NCBI RefSeq assembly: GCF_902859895.1
Contig: NZ_CADIKM010000016.1
Span: 1 to 64,000 of the forward strand
Length of the DNA: 64,000 nucleotides
Direction of reading: 5' to 3'
DNA from: Pararobbsia alpina
GTDB taxonomy: Bacteria; Pseudomonadota; Gammaproteobacteria; Burkholderiales; Burkholderiaceae
Shown here: positions 27,792-36,600 of the stretch, piece by piece
Layout of the letters: each line of letters opens with the position of its first letter
Position numbering within the stretch: the stretch's first letter is position 1
The notes under the pieces: model-generated
Databases searched by the model: none
The model's input: only the letters and a program-made list of their open reading frames with translations
What the model was told of the DNA's origin: nothing
Program-made: the position numbers and the translations under genes

Positions 27792-29269
27792 CTCTGGACG
27801 CCATCGCCGCGCACGCGGTGAGCAAGCACTATGGCGGAGTGCAAGTACTCCGCGCCGTCTCGCTGCGCCTTCGCGCGGGTGAGGTTATGGCGCTGGTCGG
27901 CGCCAATGGCGCGGGTAAATCGACGCTGATAGGCATCCTTTCAGGTGCGGTGGCGCCCGACGAAGGTCGAGTCGAAGTGCTCGGGCGCATCCTGCCCGGC
28001 GGCGACGTGACGGCCGCGCTGCGCGTCGGCGTCTCGGTCGTCCACCAGGACCTCATGCTGTTTCCCGACCTCAGCGTGCTTGAGAACGTGACCGCAGCGG
28101 CGCTTCCCTTGCATTGGAGTGGCTTGCTCAGCAAGCGACGCCAGCGCGCTGCCGCCGCAGCGACGCTTGCACGCCTCGACTTCGTCGTTCCGCTCGATGC
28201 GCGGGTCGCCGAGTTGTCGCTTGCGCAGTGCCAGCTCGTCGAGATTGGCCGGGCACTGCTCTCGGGCGGGCGCGTGCTGATCCTTGATGAGCCGACTTCA
28301 GCGCTATCAATGCGGGAATCGGAGGCGCTGCTGTCGGTCATCCGGGCGCTCGCAGCCGAGGGCACAGCCGTGCTGTTCGTCTCGCACCGTTTGGATGAGG
28401 CCATGCGCATCGCCGACCGGCTTACTGTTCTGCGCGACGGGCAGGTAGCCGGCATCTGGCAGCGCGGGACGATTGACGTTTCAGGTATCGCGCGGGCGAT
28501 GGTAGGCGACGTTTCGGTTCATCATGCGCCGGCAATGCGCGAGTCTCGTCGGCTGGTGCTGCAGGCGCGGGAGCTTCGCGGTCCTGGGTTGGGACCGCTT
28601 TCCCTAACTGTGCATGCCGGCGATATTGTCGGATTTGTCGGCCTTGAAGGGGCCGGCATCGACACGCTACTGAGGGGGCTTGGCGGGGCTGTGCCCCTTG
28701 AGGGCGCAATCGAGGTGAGCGGGCAGCCGGTTCGGTTAAGCTGTCCGGCCGACGCCTTGCAGGCCGGATTGGTCTACATGCCGCCAGACCGCAAGTTGGA
28801 GGGACTCTGGTTGGACCGCTCGCCGGTATGGAACATTGCTACGGCGCCGCTCCGCCGTTGCGCAGCTTGGCGCTGGCCCGGTTCGGGGTGGCTCGGCCGC
28901 CTCGCGCGCGACCGCATGGCACAGGTCAGTGTGAGCCTGAACGTAGCCGACGCGCCTGTCGGGCATCTGTCCGGCGGAAACCAGCAGCGCGTCCTGTTTG
29001 CCCGCTCGCTGGAGCAGTCGCCCGCCGTCCTGCTACTCAGTGATCCGACGCGCGGCGTGGATGTGCGGGCCAAAAACGAAATTCATAAGCTGATCGAAGC
29101 CCTGGCGGCGGACGGGATCGCCGTCTGCCTCAACTGTTCTGGCATTGACGAGGTGCTCGCCGTTGCACAGCGAATCGTTTGCATGCGGGCGGGCCGCATC
29201 GTTGCCGACGGACCGCGCGAAACGTTCGATGAGGCGCGGGCTCTTGCAATGGTTTCGTCTAGCGACTAG
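27788..29269 (+). CDS. Sugar ABC transporter ATPase, two ATPase domains
   Basis: 493-residue RbsA/MglA-type protein with duplicated nucleotide-binding domains. NBD1 has Walker A GANGAGKST, signature LSLAQCQ and Walker B LILDEPTSAL. NBD2 keeps the signature LSGGNQQR, but its Walker A is degenerate (GLEGAGIDTL) and its Walker B reads LLLSDPTRGVD, where the family has LLDEPTRG, so both acidic positions are altered. Degenerate NBD2 Walker A is normal for this family; the Walker B change is less usual. The ATG overlaps the binding-protein stop. It completes the permease-SBP-ATPase operon. Confidence 0.9.
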   Translation: MTLDAIAAHAVSKHYGGVQVLRAVSLRLRAGEVMALVGANGAGKSTLIGILSGAVAPDEGRVEVLGRILPGGDVTAALRVGVSVVHQDLMLFPDLSVLENVTAAALPLHWSGLLSKRRQRAAAAATLARLDFVVPLDARVAELSLAQCQLVEIGRALLSGGRVLILDEPTSALSMRESEALLSVIRALAAEGTAVLFVSHRLDEAMRIADRLTVLRDGQVAGIWQRGTIDVSGIARAMVGDVSVHHAPAMRESRRLVLQARELRGPGLGPLSLTVHAGDIVGFVGLEGAGIDTLLRGLGGAVPLEGAIEVSGQPVRLSCPADALQAGLVYMPPDRKLEGLWLDRSPVWNIATAPLRRCAAWRWPGSGWLGRLARDRMAQVSVSLNVADAPVGHLSGGNQQRVLFARSLEQSPAVLLLSDPTRGVDVRAKNEIHKLIEALAADGIAVCLNCSGIDEVLAVAQRIVCMRAGRIVADGPRETFDEARALAMVSSSD

Positions 29270-29810
29270 GAGGGCATCGACGTTGCTGCGGTCCATCCAG
29301 GTAACAACAGCTCCGGGAACGTTATTTCAAAAGAGCAATATTGGTAGTGTCGGCGCGAATGAGGACGATGTCCGCTTGCGGTAGGTTTAAGCACACCTGT
29401 CTCCATTGGGAATGGTGTACTTCGCGCATCGGTTGAATCCGCAGTCGACTCCGGTCCCAGGCTTCGCTCATGAGCGGCCATTCGTTGAGCGTCGGACCCG
29501 ATAGGGTGCGGACGACTGCGATGGACTTCTGGCCATCAGCACGCGGGGCGGGTTGGTGGTGGCTGGCATCCGCTTTGCTGGCAAGGACTATCCGCCCACA
29601 TCGCTTGCAATGTTGCATGGCTGCCTCGCGGCATCGGCCGTGACGCCGCTGATCTACGCCGCAGCAACGGTCGGCCTACCGAGCTTAACGATGTACGCCA
29701 TGGTGCTGTTTGTGTTTGCCGCCGGTGGCGGTGTTCTGATGAACCTGGGCTACCATGGGAAGAAGCGGTCGCTGCCCAGCGCGCTGGTGGTCGTGCCCAC
29801 GGAGGTCGAC
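29270..29810. other. Spacer with an in-frame hydrophobic open region
   Basis: From 29553 the plus-strand frame is open and in phase with the Rieske gene. It encodes about 86 residues with two hydrophobic segments (GCLAASAVTPLIYAAATVGL and MYAMVLFVFAAGGGVLMNLG). It may be a truncated small membrane protein fused by loss of its end. The rest of the spacer shows nothing. Confidence 0.4.
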
Positions 29811-31337
29811 ATGAGCGGTGAGACACCGAATGAAAGCGGTCCTGATCTGGCGCAGGGCGTGCCCATCGAATCGCTCGGCGAAGCTGGCCTATTGTCAGGT
29901 CACGTCGGTAATGAGGCGGTGCTGATTGCACGGCTCGGTGATGAATTCTTCGCTATTGACGCTGCCTGTACTCACTACCACGGCCCGCTCGCCGAAGGGT
30001 TGATCGTCGGGGACACGGTACGGTGCCCATGGCATCACGCCTGCTTCAGCCTGCGCACGGGGGAAGCGGTACGGGCTCCGGCCCTGAGCCCTGTCGCGTG
30101 CTGGTCCACGGAGGTTCGGAGCGACAAGGTTGTCGTACTGCACAAAAAAACTCCACCCGCCGGTTCCGTGTCCGCGCCGGCCGGAGCGCCACAGAAGATC
30201 GTCATCGTCGGCGCTGGAGCAGCAGGTTTCGCCGCTGCTGAGCGTCTGCGGCGCCTCGGCTACGTTGGCAGTCTCACGATGCTGAGCGACGACGAGGCGC
30301 CGCCCGTGGACCGGCCAAATCTCTCCAAAGACTATTTGGCCGGCAGCGCGCCTGAGGAGTGGGTGCCGCTTCGCGACGACGCTTTCTACGCAGATCAACG
30401 CATTGATCTGCGGCTGAAGGCCGGCGTCGCACGCCTTCACCTCGCCGCGCAGGAAGTGGAACTCGCGGATGGGAGCAAGGTGCCCTACGACCGTTTACTG
30501 CTAGCCACGGGAGCCGAAGCGGTTCGCTTGCCGATCCCCGGGATGGATTTGCCGCATGTGCATACCCTTCGCTCGCTGGCCGACTGCCGCGCCATCATCG
30601 CTCGCGCGGCGCGCGCGCGGCGCGTGGTCGTGATGGGGGCAAGCTTCATCGGACTGGAAGTGGCGGCGTCATTGCGCGCGCGTGGACTTGAAGTACACGT
30701 CGTGGCGCCAGAGCGGCGTCCGATGGAACGTGTGCTGGGGCCACAGATGGGTGAATTCTTGCAGCGGTTGCACGAGGAACACGGCGTCGTCTTCCATCTC
30801 GGGAACACCGCCAGCGCGATCGACACGCAGCAGGTATCCCTTAAAGCAGGCGGCAACGTGGAGGCCGATTTGGTGGTGGTCGGCGTCGGCGTGCGGCCAC
30901 GACTGGCACTGGCCGAGCAAGCCGGCCTCGCGATCGACCGCGGCGTGATGGTCGATGCCTGCTTGCAGACAAGCGCGCCTGGCGTCTTCGCTGCCGGCGA
31001 CATCGCTCGCTGGCCCGATCCGCACAGCGGCGCGGCCGTTCGCGTGGAGCATTGGGTTGTCGCTCAACGCCAGGGACAAACGGCGGCGATGAACTTGATT
31101 GGCGGACATGAGAAGTTTGACGCCGTGCCATTCTTCTGGAGCCAGCACTACGATGTCCCGATCAACTATGTCGGGCACGCGGACAGCTGGGATGAGATCT
31201 CGGTTGACGGCAATATCGCAGGACGCGACTGTGCGCTGCGCTACAAGCGAGACGGACGAGTCCTCGCCGTGGCCACTATCTATCGCGATGCAGAAAGTCT
31301 GCGGGCAGAAGTCGAGATGGAACGGGACTCACCTTGA
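29811..31337 (+). CDS. Rieske [2Fe-2S] - FAD/NAD oxidoreductase (AIFM3-like)
   Basis: 508-residue protein: Rieske domain (about 10-115; CTHYHGPL and CPWHHACF supply the Cys/His cluster ligands), FAD-binding motif VGAGAAGFAAAERL near 130-150, NAD-binding motif VMGASFIGLEVAASL near 275, and a C-terminal reductase dimerisation-like domain. This architecture matches apoptosis-inducing-factor-like nitrite/ferredoxin-reductase-type proteins; it probably passes electrons from NAD(P)H through FAD to the cluster or a partner. A perfect ggagg sits 5 nt before ATG 29811. Downstream of the sugar ABC operon, but linkage to it is not proven. Confidence 0.9.
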   Translation: MSGETPNESGPDLAQGVPIESLGEAGLLSGHVGNEAVLIARLGDEFFAIDAACTHYHGPLAEGLIVGDTVRCPWHHACFSLRTGEAVRAPALSPVACWSTEVRSDKVVVLHKKTPPAGSVSAPAGAPQKIVIVGAGAAGFAAAERLRRLGYVGSLTMLSDDEAPPVDRPNLSKDYLAGSAPEEWVPLRDDAFYADQRIDLRLKAGVARLHLAAQEVELADGSKVPYDRLLLATGAEAVRLPIPGMDLPHVHTLRSLADCRAIIARAARARRVVVMGASFIGLEVAASLRARGLEVHVVAPERRPMERVLGPQMGEFLQRLHEEHGVVFHLGNTASAIDTQQVSLKAGGNVEADLVVVGVGVRPRLALAEQAGLAIDRGVMVDACLQTSAPGVFAAGDIARWPDPHSGAAVRVEHWVVAQRQGQTAAMNLIGGHEKFDAVPFFWSQHYDVPINYVGHADSWDEISVDGNIAGRDCALRYKRDGRVLAVATIYRDAESLRAEVEMERDSP

Positions 31338-31503
31338 CGCCAGAACGAAGCCTGCCCTGCGTGAACGAGCAGTCATTTGACTAGAAGTGGCTCATTCAAT
31401 GTTGCAGCGTGCCTTGCTTGCGGCGATCGCCGTTGGCGTCGTTCCGAGCATACGCCTGCAGGTACGGCTCAAGTATCGCAAACTGATATGAGACGTTCGT
31501 GGG

Positions 31504-32424
31504 TCACGAGCCGACGCTCGCCGAGCGCCCGTACTCAGCCCCTGCTTCGAAGATATCGCGCAGCCACTGCGCGAATACCCTGACCCGCGATGAAAGCTGA
31601 CGGTTCTGCGGATACAGCACCGACACGGGCATCGGTGACGGCGGAAAGTCGCTGAGCACAACTTTCAGTGTCCCGGCCGACAATTCACCGGCCACCCGGT
31701 ATCGGGGCACCTGGACCATGCCGAGGCCGGCCACTGCGGCGCCCGTGTACAGATCCGCCCCGGTGACCGACACGATCGATGGTAACTGCATCTCGATCAC
31801 TTCGCCGTTGATCGTGAATTCCATTGGCAACGCCCGCCCTGAGCCACTCAAGATGTAATTGACCACGCGATGGCCTTCAAGCGCTTGCGGCGTTGCCGGT
31901 TCGCCGAATTGCGCGAGATAGGCGGGACTGGCCACGGTGACCTGCGGCATCGAAGCGACGCGCCGGCCGACCATCAACGAGTCCTGCAACGTGCCGGCCC
32001 GCAGCACGCAGTCGATCCCCTCGCGCACCAGGTCGACCAGGCGGTCATCCTCGCCGATATGAAGCTCGATGCCGGGATACTGCGCGACGAAATCCGGCAA
32101 TGCGGGCACGACAAAGTGCTTCGCCAGCGTCCCCTGCACATTGACGCGCAAAAGCCCCTTTGGCGCGACGTTGTGAAACGAACCCTCCGCTTCTTCCATA
32201 TCGGCCACGAGGCGCACACAGCGCCGATAGAACGCCTCGCCGTCGTGGGTCAGGCGTACCGTGCGCGTGGTGCGCTCCAGCAATCGCGCGCCGAGCCGCT
32301 CCTCCATCCGCTTCATCAGATTGGTGACCGTGGCACGGGGAATCTGCAGATCGTCTGCCGCACGGGTAAAGCTGCCGCGCTCAGCGATCCGGATAAACAC
32401 CTGCATTTCCTGGAAGCGGTCCAT
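31504..32424 (-). CDS. LysR-family transcriptional regulator
   Basis: 306-residue LTTR. Helix-turn-helix is at about 10-60 (FTRAADDLQIPRATVTNLMK), with the typical LLERTTRTVRLTHDGEAFY linker, then the effector domain. It is divergent from an SDR gene across a 130-bp region that holds a T-N11-A palindrome, the standard arrangement of a LysR regulator with its target. Effector unknown. The paralogous LysR at about 14 kb similarly faces an oxidoreductase gene. Confidence 0.92.
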   Translation of the reverse strand: MDRFQEMQVFIRIAERGSFTRAADDLQIPRATVTNLMKRMEERLGARLLERTTRTVRLTHDGEAFYRRCVRLVADMEEAEGSFHNVAPKGLLRVNVQGTLAKHFVVPALPDFVAQYPGIELHIGEDDRLVDLVREGIDCVLRAGTLQDSLMVGRRVASMPQVTVASPAYLAQFGEPATPQALEGHRVVNYILSGSGRALPMEFTINGEVIEMQLPSIVSVTGADLYTGAAVAGLGMVQVPRYRVAGELSAGTLKVVLSDFPPSPMPVSVLYPQNRQLSSRVRVFAQWLRDIFEAGAEYGRSASVGS

Positions 32425-32464
32425 CTCCGCTCGCCCCCTATTGTTGAAGTAAATGGAACGATGA

Positions 32465-32477
32465 TAGCAGTTTGCTA
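32465..32477. promoter_or_regulatory. LysR T-N11-A box candidate
   Basis: The 13-bp palindrome tagcagtttgcta (arms tagca / tgcta) lies midway between the divergent LysR and SDR starts and fits the LTTR consensus T-N11-A with internal dyad symmetry. Position and symmetry make it a good operator candidate. Confidence 0.5.
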
Positions 32478-32554
32478 CTAATTATCTTTCTCGACGGATG
32501 GTCGAATATTCGTTTCACCCACTCACCACCTGAATCACCAACAAGGAGCAAACC

Positions 32555-33298
32555 ATGACCACCCCTCAAAACAACCAGGTTGCCATCGTGACGGGCGCAT
32601 CGCGCGGAATCGGCGCCGAGGTTGCGCGGCGTCTCGCCCGCGACGGATTCGCCGTTGCCATCAACTACGCGTCGAGTTCGAAGGAAGCCGAGGCGCTGGT
32701 CGCCGAACTTTCTGCCCAAGGCGCGAACGCAATTGCAGTCAAGGCCAACGTCGCGGACGCCGGCGAAGTCCGCGCGATGTTCGAGACCACTGAACAGCAG
32801 CTCGGCAAGATCGACGTGCTGGTAAATAACGCCGGCGTGCTGAAGACGGTCCCGCTTGCCGATACGTCGGATGCACTCTACGACCAGACCTTCGAGATCA
32901 ATGTACGCGGCACTTTCAACACGCTGCGTGAAGCTGCCGCGCGGATGAACGAAGGCGGCCGCATCGTGAACTTCTCGAGCACGACGCTCGCGCTCAACAT
33001 GCCGGGCTATGCGGTCTACAACGCAACCAAGGCCGCTGTCGAGGCATTCACCCACGTCTTCGCGAAGGAACTGCGCGGCCGCCACATCACAGTGAACGCA
33101 GTTGCGCCGGGCCCGATCGCAACGTCGCTGTTTCTTGACGGCAAGACGGAAGAGCAGATCAAGACCTTCGCGAACATGCCGCCGCTGCAGCGCCTGGGCC
33201 AACCGGAAGATATCGCCGCGCTGGTCTCGTTCCTCGCCAGCGCTGATGCCGGTTGGGTCAATGGCCAGATCCTGCGTGCGAATGGCGGCGTGGCCTGA
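32555..33298 (+). CDS. Short-chain dehydrogenase/reductase (SDR)
   Basis: 247-residue classical SDR. Cofactor motif GASRGIGAEVARRL, NNAG motif (VLVNNAGVL), catalytic Ser in VNFSSTTLAL, catalytic Tyr/Lys in YAVYNATKAA, and conserved PGPIATSLF. Basic residues are absent just after the second strand (NYASSSKE), leaving NAD versus NADP preference open. Shine-Dalgarno aaggag is 7 nt before the ATG. It is divergent from a LysR regulator. Similar proteins are annotated as 3-oxoacyl-ACP reductase or glucose 1-dehydrogenase; the real substrate cannot be told. Confidence 0.92.
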   Translation: MTTPQNNQVAIVTGASRGIGAEVARRLARDGFAVAINYASSSKEAEALVAELSAQGANAIAVKANVADAGEVRAMFETTEQQLGKIDVLVNNAGVLKTVPLADTSDALYDQTFEINVRGTFNTLREAAARMNEGGRIVNFSSTTLALNMPGYAVYNATKAAVEAFTHVFAKELRGRHITVNAVAPGPIATSLFLDGKTEEQIKTFANMPPLQRLGQPEDIAALVSFLASADAGWVNGQILRANGGVA

Positions 33299-33677
33299 AG
33301 CTGAAGGCTTTCTTCAAAGCCTGCAGACGTCGCCGTCCCGATTTAGCGCGTGGATCATCCGCTTGTATGTCAAGTCTCGGCACGCTCCGTTCTAAGCGGA
33401 TGTGTACACCCGGATTCGCGGCAGCCGTCGCGACGCACGCTTGTGCAGTGAGCGCGGGTGCAACCACTGCCCCGGTATAGCGAATGGCATGGGCGAGCAG
33501 CGACAGCGGCAAGACCGGCATCTGATCGGCGACCGAGTAAACTAGTCATCAAGTCGTTCCGGATTACGAAATGATGATTCTGGCCAACACCCATCCGATC
33601 TCACGTTTTAGGCAAAATCGAAAATACCGAGCGTACAGGTGTCAGGCAAGTCCGCCGGCGGAAAAAAGGGGGAGGCA
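33299..33677. other. Gene-free stretch upstream of the second giant kinase
   Basis: About 380 bp with no recognisable gene. It ends in the purine-rich aaaaaagggggagg immediately before ATG 33678. A minus-strand frame of 87 codons here has no supporting features. Confidence 0.4.
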
Positions 33678-36600
33678 ATGACCATCGCGAACTGTCAGAT
33701 CCTTCACCGGATCTGCGCGACAGCGGGCTCGGACCTCTACCGTGGCCGCCGCTTGACGGACGGAATGCCGGTGCTGCTGAAGCTGCCTGCGGAAAACGCC
33801 GACGCAGCCCAATACGCCCGTCTGAGACGCGAATACTTGCTGTTGCGATCGATAAATAGCGAAGGCGTGGGCAAACCCCTTGAGCTAATCAACGAGGGCG
33901 GCGGCATGGCGCTGGTCCTGGAAGACTTCGCGGGCGAGGCGCTCGAAGCCGTGCTGGGCCGTGAACCGCGCATGGACGTCGCGCTTTGCCTGCGCATCGG
34001 CCACCATCTGGCCGATGCATGGGTGGCTATCGATGCCGCGCGGTTCATCCATCGCGATATCCGCCCCGCCAATATTCTCGTCGAACCGCAGACTGGCCGA
34101 GCGCTGCTGGTGGACTTGCGCTTTGCGACGGCCGAAGAGCCCGACTCCCTCTCGCCGGAGGAAGCCGCCGTACCCGCTGGCGATTGGGCTTACGTGTCGC
34201 CCGAGCAAACGGGCCGCATGAATCGCGCGGTGGATTACCGGACCGATGGCTATTCGATGGGCGTTTCGTTCTATCGGATGCTAACCGGCGAGCTGCCATT
34301 TGAGGCCAACGATCCGCTGGAATGGACGCATTGCCATATCGCCCGCATGCCGGTGCCGCCGAGCGAGTTCGCGCCCGAGGTACCGCAGCAGGTGTCGGAT
34401 ATCGTGATGAAGTTGTTGGCCAAGCTGCCGGAAGACCGCTACCAAAGCGCGCACGGGCTGCTGACCGATATCGATCGGTGTCTGGCGCAGTGGCAAGCGT
34501 CGGGCCGGATCGAGCCGTTCCCGCTCGGCAAGGACGATATCCCGGAGCGCTTCCAGGTGCCGCGCAAACTGTACGGGCGCGGCGCTGAAATCGAGCGGCT
34601 GCTCGACGCCTTCGAGCGCATGGCGGCAAGCGGACAAGCGGCTCTGGCGACCGTCTCGGGGTACTCGGGCATCGGCAAGACGTCGCTGGTCGACGCATTG
34701 CGCAAGCCGATTGTCGCGGCGCATGGCTATTTCATTGCCGGCAAGTTCGATCAGTACCAGCGTGATATTCCGTATGCCACGATCACGCAAGCGTTTCACG
34801 AACTGGTGCGGCAACTGCTGGCCGAAACCGAGGCGCGCATCGCCGGCTGGCGGCAACAGATCCAGGCGGCGGTCGGGGTCAACGGCCAGCTCATTGTCGA
34901 AGTGCTACCTCAGATCGAGTTGATCATCGGCGCACAATCGCCCGTCCCGGCGCTGCCGCCGATCGAGGCGCAAAACCGCTTTCGCATGGTGTTCCGGCAA
35001 TTCGTGACGGCGTTCACGCGCGAAGCACGTCCGTTGGTCCTCTTCCTGGACGACCTGCAGTGGATCGATACGGCCAGCCTGGCGCTGATCGAGCACCTGC
35101 TCACGCACCCGGACACGCGCCATGTGCAGCTGATCGGCGCCTATCGCGACAACGAAGTGAACGCGGCGCATCCGCTCCTAACCAGCCTCGAGACCATTCG
35201 CCGCAGTGGCACCCCGGTCATCGATATCTTGCTCACGCCGCTGTCGATCGTGCATCTAAACCAGTTGGTGGCCGACGCGCTCCATGCGCCACCCGCATCC
35301 TGCGAGCCGCTCACGCGGCTGGTCTACGAACGCACCGAGGGCAATCCACTGTTCTTTATCCAGTTCCTGGATGCGCTGCACAACGAGGGATTACTTCGGC
35401 AGGACCTGCAACATCGCGCTTGGCACTGGGACCTGGATCAGATCAAGGCTAAGGATTTCGCCGATAACGTCGTCGAGCTGATGGTGGGAAAGTTGCGTCG
35501 ACTACCGGTGCCAGCGCAGGAAACGCTGCAGTTGGCGGCTTGCCTGGGCAACACATTCGACTTGCGCCAGCTCGCACTGGTCGCCAAGCATTCGGAGGTT
35601 CCAGTACGACTGCGCCTGGGCGAGGGCGAAGTCGAGCAAGGCCTCGCGTCGGCGGTACGCGAAAGCTTGCTCGTGCGCACTGGCGGCAGCGGCAAGTTTT
35701 TGCACGATCGGATCCAACAGGCGGCGTATTCGCTGATTCCTGAAGCCTCCCGTGCCGGCGTTCACCTGCGCATCGGCCGCGCGCTGTTGGCGAGTATGAC
35801 GGCGGACGAACTTGCCGAGCATGTGTTTGATGTTGCGAACCAGTTCAATAGGGGTGCTCGACTGCTCATTGAGCGTAACGAGAAAGTGAAGGTGGCGGCG
35901 CTCGATCTGCGTGCAGGACGTCGGGCAAAAGCCTCGGCGGCCTATGCGTCGGCCTGTGTGTATCTGGCGGCGGGCATGGACTTGCTCGATGGCAGCGACT
36001 GGGGCGGCCAGTACGAACTCATATTCAGCCTGTGGCTCGAACGCGCGGAGTGCGAGTTTCTGACGGGTCGCTTCGACCAGGCCGAGCAATTGATCGAGGA
36101 GCTATTGCAGCGCTGCGCATCGAAACTTGACCGAGCGGCCGTCTATCACCTGGAAGTCCAGTTGCATATCGTGAAGTCGGAGAACCCGCAGGCTGTCGAC
36201 AGCGCGCTTGCTTGCCTGCGCCTGTTCGGCATCGACCTCCCGGCACACCCGACCCAGGAACAGGTCCAGGCGGAGTATGAGACGGTCTGGCGCAACCTGG
36301 CCGGGCGCCCGATCGAGAGTCTCATCGACCTACCGCTGATGACCCATCCGGAGCTGCAGGCCGCCATGCGTCTGCTGTCTGCCCTCTTCGACGCTGCCTA
36401 CTTTACCGACTTCAATTTGCTTTGCCTTCAACTGTGCCGCATGGTGAACATCAGCTTGCGGCACGGCACGAGTGGCGGGTCCGCGCATGCGTGTGGCTTT
36501 CTCGGTTTCATCCTCGGCCCGGTGTTTCACCGGTACCAAGAGGGGTACCGTTTCAGCAAGCTCGGGTGCGATCTGGTCGAGAAGCATGGTTTCCTTGCTT

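Noticed and set aside
33258-33521. 87-codon minus-strand frame downstream of the SDR gene
   Set aside because: Overlaps the SDR 3' end in antisense and has no recognisable domain or ribosome-binding site.
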